Assembly (NCBI GenBank): GCA_947627085.1
Contig: CANQUO010000022.1
Location: 1 to 16,241 of the forward strand
Origin: an uncultured Oscillospiraceae bacterium
GTDB taxonomy: Bacteria > Bacillota > Clostridia > Oscillospirales > Oscillospiraceae
Length of the DNA stretch: 16,241 bases
Direction: 5' to 3'
The position numbers and the translations under genes were made by a program. The notes beneath the pieces are model-generated. The model saw nothing but the letters and a program-made list of their open reading frames with translations, searched no databases and was not told the origin of the DNA. Positions 1 through 5,397 of this stretch are shown here, piece by piece; the stretch's first letter is position 1; every line of letters begins with the position of its first letter.

Positions 1-32
1 AGCAACAGGGTTTGGCCTGAAAAAGCGGTCGG

Positions 33-70
33 CTCACCCCTCGCGCGGTCTGCGCGGGAAAGGGGGTGAG
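33..70 (+). promoter_or_regulatory. Shine-Dalgarno-sequestering hairpin, copy 1
   Basis: ctcacccc (33-40) is exactly complementary to ggggtgag (63-70), which is the ribosome site of the small ORF. An inner stem cgcgc (42-46)/gcgcg (52-56) stabilises the structure. It would block translation of the full-length transcript. Confidence 0.7.
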
Positions 71-74
71 GCGT

Positions 75-170
75 ATGAGGAAAGACGTACTTAAGGTTTT
101 TTTGACTTTGATAATGGCCCTCGCCTTCGCGGCGATGTGGTCGTGGTTCTTTCCCCTATACGCAAGTTGA
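75..170 (+). CDS. 31-aa hydrophobic small protein, candidate type I toxin (copy 1)
   Basis: The ORF starts MRKDVLKVFLTL and ends WFFPLYAS. A short basic/acidic N-terminus (R2, K3, D4, K7) is followed by one continuous hydrophobic segment (about residues 8-28) rich in Leu, Ala, Phe and Trp, which would span a membrane once. A very strong Shine-Dalgarno (agggggtgag, 61-70) sits 4 nt before the ATG but is paired with ctcacccc at 33-40. The stop codon lies inside a hairpin. Single-span peptides of this size, with masked ribosome sites and antisense RNAs, are typical of type I toxins in Firmicutes (TxpA, Fst and BsrG types). I see no residue match to a named family. The intact second copy supports a real gene. 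Toxicity is inference; a small regulatory membrane peptide is the alternative. Confidence 0.62.
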   Translation: MRKDVLKVFLTLIMALAFAAMWSWFFPLYAS

Positions 171-202
171 CCGCTCGGCGGCATCCGAACGGTCAACTTT
201 TT
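164..202 (+). terminator. Hairpin over the stop codon of small ORF 1, possible terminator
   Basis: The stem aagttgaccg (164-173)/cggtcaactt (190-199), with an inner tcgg/ccga pair, is followed by a short T run to 202. The stop codon (168-170) is inside the stem. Copy 2 has the same hairpin (517-552) but a poorer T tract, so it may serve mainly as an mRNA-stabilising 3' structure. Confidence 0.5.
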
Positions 203-259
203 GAATAAATAAGCTGATTGTTGAGCCGACCGCTAAAGTCGAACCCTTTTGCAGGTATT

Positions 260-288
260 ATTATACCCCCGGGGGCCTTGATTGTCAA
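260..288 (-). promoter_or_regulatory. Antisense sigma-A promoter, copy 1
   Basis: On the minus strand TTGACA (288-283), a 17-nt spacer and TATAAT (265-260) match consensus in all 12 positions. The -35 box and spacer are part of the sense-strand terminator hairpin. Transcription would start near 254 and run leftward across the small ORF. Confidence 0.75.
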
Positions 289-305
289 GGCCCCCGGGCC
301 TTTTT
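268..305 (+). terminator. Strong intrinsic terminator of small-ORF mRNA, copy 1
   Basis: There is a perfect 14-bp GC-rich stem (268-281/285-298) with a 3-nt loop, followed by cc and five T residues. The reverse strand of this hairpin contains the antisense -35 box. Confidence 0.85.
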
Positions 306-312
306 GATGCGG

Positions 313-347
313 CGGAATTTGACAATTCCGGTTGCAGGTGGTATAAT
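313..347 (+). promoter_or_regulatory. Sigma-A promoter of the second small ORF, with palindrome over the -35 box
   Basis: TTGACA (319-324), a 17-nt spacer and TATAAT (342-347) match consensus in all 12 positions. The -35 box lies in an 18-nt palindrome (cggaatt tgac aattccg, 313-330), which could be an operator. Transcription would start near A354, exactly where the duplicated unit begins. Confidence 0.8.
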
Positions 348-385
348 CGGGCCAGCAACAGGGTTTGGCCTGAAAAAGCGGTCGG

Positions 386-423
386 CTCACCCCTCGCGCG
401 GTCTGCGCGGGAAAGGGGGTGAG
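386..423 (+). promoter_or_regulatory. Shine-Dalgarno-sequestering hairpin, copy 2
   Basis: This has the same structure as the copy 1 hairpin: ctcacccc (386-393) pairs with ggggtgag (416-423), with an inner cgcgc/gcgcg stem. It covers the ribosome site of the second small ORF. Confidence 0.7.
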
Positions 424-427
424 GCGT

Positions 428-523
428 ATGTGGAAAGACGTACTTAAGGTTGTTTTAACTTTGGTAATGGCCCTCGCCTTCGCGGCGATGTGGTCGTGGT
501 TCTTTCCCCTATACGCAAGTTGA
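428..523 (+). CDS. 31-aa hydrophobic small protein, candidate type I toxin (copy 2)
   Basis: This is the duplicate of the ORF at 75-170, also 31 residues. It differs at R2 to W, F9 to V and I13 to V, plus a synonymous Leu codon change, so hydrophobicity is preserved and no frameshift has accumulated. It has the same masked Shine-Dalgarno (414-423, paired with 386-393) and the same stop-codon hairpin. A consensus sigma-A promoter lies just upstream (TTGACA 319-324, 17-nt spacer, TATAAT 342-347), placing the start of transcription near 354. A strong intrinsic terminator ends at 653, giving a predicted mRNA of about 300 nt that is mostly untranslated. A convergent antisense promoter overlaps that terminator. 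The role as a membrane toxin is inferred from architecture only. Confidence 0.65.
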   Translation: MWKDVLKVVLTLVMALAFAAMWSWFFPLYAS

Positions 524-606
524 CCGCTCGGCGGCACCCGAACGGTCAACTTCTTTAAATTGACTGGTATGAGCCGGCCGCTAAAGCCAACTCTTGTTGT
601 AGGTAT

Positions 607-635
607 ATTATACCCCCGGGGGCCTTGATTGTCAA
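607..635 (-). promoter_or_regulatory. Antisense sigma-A promoter, copy 2
   Basis: TTGACA (635-630), a 17-nt spacer and TATAAT (612-607) on the minus strand match consensus in all 12 positions, as in copy 1. The promoter lies only about 20 nt beyond the pheT stop codon and points the same way as pheT. Confidence 0.75.
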
Positions 636-653
636 GGCCCCCGGGCCTTTTTT
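615..653 (+). terminator. Strong intrinsic terminator of small-ORF mRNA, copy 2
   Basis: The same 14-bp stem (615-628/632-645) is followed by six T residues (648-653) that run into the complement of the pheT stop codon (654-652). In the minus direction the hairpin is followed by ggtata rather than a T tract, so it is a poor terminator for pheT. Confidence 0.85.
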
Positions 654-3057
654 ATCTGATGGTCGCGCCGAGCTCCTTTTCAAGGGCCGCAAGGACGGAC
701 TTGACGGTGCTGTCGGCGTGGTCGTCGGTGAGGGTGCCCTCGTCGGAGCGCATGGTCAGGGAGTAGGCCGTGGAGCGCTTGCCCTCGGGGATACCCTTGC
801 CCTCGTAGATGTCAAAAAGGCTCACATTCTTAAGGAGCTTCCCGCCGGCGCGGCGGATGCATTTCTCGATGGCCGCCACGGTGACAGAGCGGTCGGCGAT
901 GATGGCCAGGTCCCGGGTGACGGAGGGGTAACGGGGCAGTGGGACATAGACGGGGTCCTCGCCCTTCGCCTCGTAGAGGGCGTCGAAGTCGATCTGGGCG
1001 GTGTAGACGTCGCAGTCGAAGCCGTAGTTTTTGGCAACCAGCGGGTGAATCTGGCCCACGACGCCGGCGGGCTTGCCGCCGATAAGGACCTGGGCACAGC
1101 GGCCGGGATGATAGGAGGGGTCATCCACGCAGGGGACAAACTCCACATTCTCGGCGCGGATATCACGTAAGACCGCCTCGACCACGCCCTTTATGGCGTA
1201 GAAATCCATTCCCTCGCCGAAGGCGCCAAGCGTCAGGACCTTCTTCTCAATTGCAAGGCCCCGGTCCCCGCCGGGATAGTAGACCCGGCCAAGCTCGTAG
1301 AGCTTCACGTCCTTGTTCCGGAAGTTGAAGTTCCGGGCAAGTATCTCCAGCATGGAGGGCAGAGTCGTTGTGCGCATGATGGAGGTGTCCTCACCCAGGG
1401 GATTCAGTATTTTGAAGGACTCACGGCGGGGCTCGTCCTCGGGCCAGAGAATCTTGTCGTAGGCCGTGGGAGAGATGAAGGAGTAGGTGATTATCTCGTC
1501 GTAGCCGCAGTTGCGGGCCAGCTCGCCCAGGCGATTTTCCAGCTTCTGGGCCGCAGAGTAGCCGCCCTTGGTGGTCTGGCCGCGCATGAGGGTCACGGGG
1601 ATGTTGTTGTAGCCGTAGAAACGGGCGACCTCCTCGGCAAGGTCGTTCATCCTGCGCACGTCGCCGCGCCAGGACGGGACGGTGACCGTGTCGTCCGCGT
1701 CGATGTCAAAATCGAGCTCGCGGAGTATCCGGCGCATCTCCTCCGGGTCCACATCGGTGCCCAGGAGGGCGTTTATCTTCTCCGGCTCCAGTGGCAGGCG
1801 GGCGGGCGCGGGCTTATCGGGGAACACGTCGATAATGCCGTCCACGACCTCGCCGCAACCGAGAAGCTCAACCAGCTCGCAGGCGCGGTTGACGGCGTTG
1901 ATGGTGTTCATCACGTCAAGGCCCTTCTCGAACCGGCCGGAGGAGTCGGTGCGCATACCGAGAGCGGTGGCCGTACGGCGGACGCTGGGGCCGTTGAAGG
2001 TGGCCGATTCGAAGAGCACCATGGCGGTGTCGCCCACGATCTCGGAGTTCGCTCCGCCCATGACACCCGCCACGCAGACGGGGCGGTTCTCGTCGCAGAT
2101 GCACAGCATCTTCGGGGTCAGGGCCCTGGGGTTGCCATCGAGGGTGGTTATCGTCTCGCCGGGTTTGGCTGTGCGGACGATTATGTGCTTGCCCTCAACG
2201 CAACTGAAATCGAAGGCGTGCATGGGCTGGCCGTACTCCAGCATCACGTAGTTTGTGATGTCCACGATATTTGAAATGGGCCGGACGCCGGAGGCGCGAA
2301 GGCGCTGTCTCAGCCACAGGGGCGATGGGGCGATCTTCACGTTCTTCACCATCCGGGCGGTGTACCGGGGGCAGAGGGCCGGGTCGGCTATGTCGATGGC
2401 GACATAGTCCGAGGCCGCGCCGCCGGAGCCCTTCACCACGGGGGTGTGGAGCGAGAGCTTGGAACCGAAGGTCACCGCCGCCTCACGGGCAAGGCCGATA
2501 ACTGAGAGGCAGTCGGGCCGGTTGGGGGTTATCTCGAAGTCGATGACCGTGTCGTCAAGGCCGAGAAGGGGCTTTATGTCGTCGCCGGGCTTGGGTCCCA
2601 TGGCCATAAGGTCCGGGTCGGTGTTCAGAATGAAGAGCCCGTCCACCACGGAATGGGGCCAGTCGTTGTCGGTGAAGCCCAGCTCCTGATAGGAGCAGAG
2701 CATACCGTTTGACATGACGCCTCGGAGCTTGCCCTTCTCAATTTTCTTCCCGCCGGGAAGGGTGGAGTGGTGCAGGGCCACGGACACAAGGTCGCCCACC
2801 TTCTGGTTTTGGGCGCCGGTGACTATCTGGACGGGCTCGTCCTTGCCGATGTCGACCTGACACACCCACATGTGGTCGGAATTTTCATGCCGGACCATCT
2901 CGACTATCTTACCGACGACCACGTTGGAAATCTCGTCGCCCAACCTCTCAACGGTCTCTACCTTGGAGCCGGAGAGTGTCATAGCCTCGGCGAAATCCTT
3001 ATCGTTCACCTTTTCGGTGTCCGTGAACTCACGGAGCCATTTGCGCGAAAGTAACAT
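652..3057 (-). CDS. pheT: Phenylalanine--tRNA ligase beta subunit
   Basis: PheT is the beta subunit of the cytoplasmic alpha2-beta2 enzyme that charges tRNA-Phe. The 801-aa length is normal for the bacterial long form. In order I see the N-terminal MLLSRKWLREF start, an EMAP/OB-type tRNA-binding domain (about 40-150), the B3/B4 editing domain beginning near the conserved ITPNRPDCLS segment (about 200-375), a B5 domain (about 400-470), the catalytic-like core (about 475-690) and the C-terminal FDX-ACB anticodon-binding domain (about 706-800). The start is fixed by a strong gaggaggtgg site. The stop codon of pheS lies immediately before it, with a 14-nt gap, so the two are co-translated from one T-box-controlled transcript. 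No good terminator follows the stop, so transcription may continue antisense to the small-ORF cassettes. Confidence 0.98.
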   Translation of the reverse strand: MLLSRKWLREFTDTEKVNDKDFAEAMTLSGSKVETVERLGDEISNVVVGKIVEMVRHENSDHMWVCQVDIGKDEPVQIVTGAQNQKVGDLVSVALHHSTLPGGKKIEKGKLRGVMSNGMLCSYQELGFTDNDWPHSVVDGLFILNTDPDLMAMGPKPGDDIKPLLGLDDTVIDFEITPNRPDCLSVIGLAREAAVTFGSKLSLHTPVVKGSGGAASDYVAIDIADPALCPRYTARMVKNVKIAPSPLWLRQRLRASGVRPISNIVDITNYVMLEYGQPMHAFDFSCVEGKHIIVRTAKPGETITTLDGNPRALTPKMLCICDENRPVCVAGVMGGANSEIVGDTAMVLFESATFNGPSVRRTATALGMRTDSSGRFEKGLDVMNTINAVNRACELVELLGCGEVVDGIIDVFPDKPAPARLPLEPEKINALLGTDVDPEEMRRILRELDFDIDADDTVTVPSWRGDVRRMNDLAEEVARFYGYNNIPVTLMRGQTTKGGYSAAQKLENRLGELARNCGYDEIITYSFISPTAYDKILWPEDEPRRESFKILNPLGEDTSIMRTTTLPSMLEILARNFNFRNKDVKLYELGRVYYPGGDRGLAIEKKVLTLGAFGEGMDFYAIKGVVEAVLRDIRAENVEFVPCVDDPSYHPGRCAQVLIGGKPAGVVGQIHPLVAKNYGFDCDVYTAQIDFDALYEAKGEDPVYVPLPRYPSVTRDLAIIADRSVTVAAIEKCIRRAGGKLLKNVSLFDIYEGKGIPEGKRSTAYSLTMRSDEGTLTDDHADSTVKSVLAALEKELGATIR

Positions 3058-3071
3058 ATCTCTCCACCTCC

Positions 3072-4097
3072 TCAGAACTGCTCCAAAAATCTTACGTCGT
3101 TTTCGAATATGAGACGAAGGTCGTCTATCTTGAACCGGCGCATGGCGAGCCTCTCAAGGCCGAAGCCGAAGGCCCAGCCGGACCAGACGTTGGGGTCGAT
3201 GCCGGCCATCTCCAGCACGTGGGGGTGGATCATCCCCGCGCCCAGAAGCTCTATCCAGCCCTCGCCCTTGCAGGTGGGACAGCCAACGCCGCCGCACTTG
3301 TGGCACTGGACGTCCATCTCGCAGCTGGGCTCGGTGAATGGGAAGTGATGGGGGCGGAAACGGGTCTTTGTCCCCTCGCCGTAGAGCTGCTGGACGGCGG
3401 TGTTCAAAGTACCCTTCAAATCCGCCATGGTGACGCCCTTATCTATGACCATGCCCTCCACCTGGTGGAACATGGGCGAGTGGGTGGCGTCCACCTCGTC
3501 CTTGCGGTAGACGCGCCCCGGGGCGATTATGCGTATGGGGAGCTCCATGGAATCCATGGCCCGGACCTGCATGGGGCTCGTCTGAGAGCGGAGCATGACG
3601 CGGCTCTGCTCGTCAAAATAGAAGGTGTCGGACCAGTCCCGGCTTGGGTGGCCCTCGTCGGCGTTGAGCCTGTCGAAGTTGAGCTCCGCAAGCTCCACCT
3701 CCGGCCCGTCAAGGACCGTGAAGCCCATGCCGATGAATATCTCCTTCATCTCATCGAGGGCTATATACATGGGGTGCCGGTGGCCCATCTTGGGCGTCTT
3801 TCCGGGGACGGTGACATCAAGGGCCTCGGCCCGAAGGCGAAGGTCCAGGGCCTTGGCCTCCATGTCCCGCTTTGCGGCGGTGAGCTTCTCCTCGATGACC
3901 GCCCGGACCTCGTTGGCCAGCTGGCCCATTTTCGGACGCTCCTCGGCGGGCAGGCCGCCCATCTGCTTCAAGATGGCCGTGATCTCGCCCTTTTTGCCCA
4001 GGTACTTTACCCTGAGCTCCTCAAGCTCCGCGGAGCTTGAGGCCTGGGAGAGCTTTGCCGTTGCCTCCTCGCGAATCCTTGCAAGTTGTTCTCTCAT
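3072..4097 (-). CDS. pheS: Phenylalanine--tRNA ligase alpha subunit
   Basis: PheS is the catalytic alpha subunit of phenylalanyl-tRNA synthetase. The 341-aa length is typical. An N-terminal coiled-coil arm (about 1-85) is followed by the class II core: FDRLNADEGHPSRD (about 141-154), motif 2 (GRVYRKDEVDATHSPMFHQVEG, about 194-215, cited by position) and motif 3 with GFGLERLAM (about 311-319). A CxxC pair at C265/C268 and C273/C276 is the cysteine cluster seen in many Firmicutes PheS proteins. The start is supported by ggagtga 6 nt upstream. It is the first gene after the T-box leader and directly precedes pheT. Confidence 0.98.
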   Translation of the reverse strand: MREQLARIREEATAKLSQASSSAELEELRVKYLGKKGEITAILKQMGGLPAEERPKMGQLANEVRAVIEEKLTAAKRDMEAKALDLRLRAEALDVTVPGKTPKMGHRHPMYIALDEMKEIFIGMGFTVLDGPEVELAELNFDRLNADEGHPSRDWSDTFYFDEQSRVMLRSQTSPMQVRAMDSMELPIRIIAPGRVYRKDEVDATHSPMFHQVEGMVIDKGVTMADLKGTLNTAVQQLYGEGTKTRFRPHHFPFTEPSCEMDVQCHKCGGVGCPTCKGEGWIELLGAGMIHPHVLEMAGIDPNVWSGWAFGFGLERLAMRRFKIDDLRLIFENDVRFLEQF

Positions 4098-4194
4098 TTT
4101 ATCACTCCATTGTAAAAGGTTTTAAATTGTTTATACAATATACATTATAAATAAATATACATTTATAAATATAAAGGTATATTTATAAGCCGGT
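4098..4194 (-). other. AT-rich leader between the T-box terminator and pheS
   Basis: This stretch of about 97 nt is nearly all A and T, unlike the GC-rich surroundings. It holds the pheS ribosome site (ggagtga) but no other feature I can support. A TATAAT-like hexamer occurs in it, but without a convincing -35 box. Confidence 0.6.
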
Positions 4195-4420
4195 CCACAA
4201 AAAAATCCCCCCGTCCGCATGGGACGGAAGGCTCTTCCGCGGTACCACCCAAGTTCGCGTAGGATACGCGCGCTTTTACGCCCTTAACGCGGGCCGACGC
4301 CGGTGATTGGCCGGAGCTCCGGGGCGAACCGTGCGGACTTTTCACCGGGGCGCTCTCAGCCTTCGGCGGCCCCTCTCTGCTGGCGCAGTCTCCGCAATTT
4401 TCCCCATCAACGCCGTAACG
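4195..4420 (-). promoter_or_regulatory. T-box riboswitch leader of pheST
   Basis: The minus strand contains the hallmark T-box sequence GGGTGGTACCGCG (4250-4238), followed by an intrinsic terminator (ccgtcc/ggacgg stem near 4227-4211, then seven U at 4205-4199). Upstream is a GC-rich Stem I region. A TTC at 4328-4326, in the part expected to hold the specifier loop, matches the phenylalanine codon; this assignment is inferred. Uncharged tRNA-Phe would stabilise the antiterminator and allow pheST expression. Confidence 0.93.
4199..4231 (-). terminator. Regulatory intrinsic terminator of the pheST T-box
   Basis: On the minus strand a hairpin with a CCGTCC/GGACGG core, extended by G-U pairs, is followed by an uninterrupted run of seven U. 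It is the attenuator alternative to the T-box antiterminator. Confidence 0.88.
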
Positions 4421-4426
4421 ACACTT

Positions 4427-4455
4427 AGTCTACCACACACCGGCGCTCTTTTCAA
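4427..4455 (-). promoter_or_regulatory. Sigma-A promoter of pheST
   Basis: TTGAAA (4455-4450), a 17-nt spacer and TAGACT (4432-4427) on the minus strand place the transcript start near 4420, just before the T-box Stem I. Confidence 0.65.
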
Positions 4456-4516
4456 GGATTTTTTGCGTGATTTATATCAATTTTTGCGCAGAAATACGTA
4501 TATTTTACGCACCTGA

Positions 4517-4545
4517 TTGACAGATACGGGTAAGGAAATCATAAT
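4517..4545 (+). promoter_or_regulatory. Sigma-A promoter of the DUF4358-like gene
   Basis: TTGACA (4517-4522), a 17-nt spacer and CATAAT (4540-4545) are followed by a gggaggt ribosome site at 4566-4572. This promoter is divergent from the pheST promoter. Confidence 0.7.
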
Positions 4546-4579
4546 ATATTGACAATAAATCATAAGGGAGGTCAAAAAC

Positions 4580-5068
4580 TTGAAAAAGCTTATAATTTCG
4601 TTGCTTGCCGCCATCCTGGCCCTATCCTGCGCCGCCTGCGCTGACCAGGGGTCTGAGGGCCCTGAGCCGGGGACGCCGCTTGCCGATTTCTACGACGCCG
4701 TGATGGCCGCCCAACCGGCGGACGCCGAGGCCGTGGTGCTGTTCCCGGAGCAGGACCCGGGACTTATCGGCAATTTCTACCCCGGGCTTCTGGACCTGGA
4801 CCTTAACCAGTCCGCCGCCTACTTCCCCCCTATCGTCACCCACCCCTGCGAGCTTGTGATGGTGGAGGTGAAAAACTCCGGCGACATCCAGAAGGTGAAG
4901 GACATATTCAACGCCCGAATCGAGACGGGCTCCGACAACGCCGCCTACCCCGAGTCCTCCATCGGCTGGGCCTCCCGCGCCCAGGTACAGGAGGCGGGTA
5001 ATTTTGTGGCCATGATAGTCCTCCCCGAGGGCAACGTCATACCCGACAACATCTTCACAGCGGAGTAA
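4580..5068 (+). CDS. Small exported protein, DUF4358-like, possible lipoprotein
   Basis: This 162-aa protein starts at TTG, placed 7 nt after a strong gggaggt site. MKK is followed by a hydrophobic signal segment (about 4-16) and two cysteines (C17, C20) in LSCAAC. This is near a lipobox but lacks the usual -3 Leu, so lipidation at C20 is likely but not certain. An acidic Gly/Pro linker (about 21-32) leads to a compact domain with LADFYDAVM, a predicted beta-rich middle and VKDIFNARI (about 107-115). The pattern resembles the DUF4358 family, which has no known function. It is a monocistronic gene: its promoter is divergent from pheST and the next gene is convergent. Family assignment is from memory of the pattern and moderately sure. 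Confidence 0.75.
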   Translation: MKKLIISLLAAILALSCAACADQGSEGPEPGTPLADFYDAVMAAQPADAEAVVLFPEQDPGLIGNFYPGLLDLDLNQSAAYFPPIVTHPCELVMVEVKNSGDIQKVKDIFNARIETGSDNAAYPESSIGWASRAQVQEAGNFVAMIVLPEGNVIPDNIFTAE

Positions 5069-5091
5069 ACATATTAATAATTACTAATAAA

Positions 5092-5119
5092 CCATGCCCG
5101 GCAAGCTTACCGGGCATGG
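5092..5119. repeat. 28-nt near-perfect palindrome, left flank of element A
   Basis: The arms ccatgcccgg and ccgggcatgg surround a HindIII-like aagctt centre, with one C-A mismatch. A perfect version recurs at 5324-5351. It may act as a terminator between converging genes, although no T tract follows it on the plus strand. Confidence 0.85.
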
Positions 5120-5146
5120 CAGATTGTCAAAAGACTCAATTTCAAT

Positions 5147-5317
5147 ATTTTTTCTGACGACATGTGCGTCAGAAAAAATCCCTTTTGTCGCCCAAGTGTG
5201 CCCCTTTGGGGCGCGCGCAGGGCGACAGCAGGGAAATTGCGCGTGAATTTCACAAAATTCACGCGGAGTTTCCCGCACGTTCCCCTTTGTCGGAAAAGGC
5301 CGTAGGCCTTTTTCGGC
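5147..5317 (+). ncRNA. Four-hairpin structured intergenic element, copy A
   Basis: Four successive hairpins are visible. H1 5147-5179 has a 12-bp stem with loop gacatgtgc. H2 5186-5227 has a gtcgccc/gggcgac stem topped by the conserved aagtgtgcc and gcgcgc arms. H3 5231-5274 has a cgcgtgaattt stem with loop caca. H4 5289-5317 has a 13-bp stem ending aaggcc-gta-ggcctt. The same order, loops and spacers occur at 10759-10925 with different stem sequences that still pair. Whether it is transcribed, and from which strand, is unknown; the plus strand is used here only for description. It lies between two converging genes. It could be a structured RNA or a dispersed repeat family. Confidence 0.7.
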
Positions 5318-5323
5318 AGGCTG

Positions 5324-5351
5324 CCATGCCCGGTAAGCTTACCGGGCATGG
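5324..5351. terminator. Perfect 28-nt palindrome, possible terminator
   Basis: The palindrome reads identically on both strands, with ccatgcccgg arms and a taagctta centre. On the plus strand it is followed by aattttt, so it could terminate rightward transcription. On the minus strand no T run follows it. Confidence 0.6.
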
Positions 5352-5397
5352 AATTTTTGTCGTCATTTAGCTGTAATTCGTAATTAAAGTTAAAAGC

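Larger units (their letters stand above)
20..254 (-). ncRNA. Candidate antisense RNA antitoxin, copy 1
   Basis: The perfect minus-strand promoter at 260-288 would start an RNA near 254 that is complementary to the 3' UTR, the ORF and the leader of the small-protein mRNA. Its 5' part (235-223) can pair with its 3' part (36-24), and this is followed by five U residues (24-20), a plausible end. Length is about 235 nt. The start is predicted from the promoter; the end is less certain and a shorter RNA is possible. Confidence 0.55.
373..601 (-). ncRNA. Candidate antisense RNA antitoxin, copy 2
   Basis: This is the equivalent of the copy 1 antisense RNA, starting near 601 from the promoter at 607-635 and ending at the U tract at 377-373. 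Its first ~50 nt differ from those of copy 1, so the two antisense RNAs could favour their own partners, although the ORF and leader portions would cross-pair. Confidence 0.55.
1..653. repeat. Tandem duplication of a ~300-nt small-ORF/antisense cassette
   Basis: Unit 1 (1-305) and unit 2 (354-653) are nearly identical through the 5' leader, the 31-codon ORF and the final GC-rich hairpin, with a period of 353 nt in the leader and ORF. They diverge mainly in the stretch between the ORF and the last hairpin (about 200-257 against 545-604). The sequence between the units (306-353) holds the promoter of unit 2. The promoter of unit 1 would lie outside the window, so further copies may exist upstream. 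The ORF differences are mostly conservative and the reading frame is intact in both units, which suggests both are under selection. Confidence 0.95.

Noticed and set aside
33..423. The two cassettes as a CRISPR array
   Set aside because: Only two long units, with coding content and promoters; no short repeats with unique spacers and no cas genes.
193..549. 118-codon minus-strand ORF across the small-ORF cassettes
   Set aside because: It runs opposite to the duplicated small ORFs, has no ribosome site, and its composition looks like the reverse reading of structured RNA; the repeat is better explained by the small ORF and antisense RNA.
3219..4040. 273-codon plus-strand ORF
   Set aside because: It is the complement of pheS, a certain gene, and has no ribosome site or domain.
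5084..5370. Short ORFs on both strands across the four-hairpin element
   Set aside because: They are produced by palindromes and hairpins; the frames are not kept in the second copy of the element.
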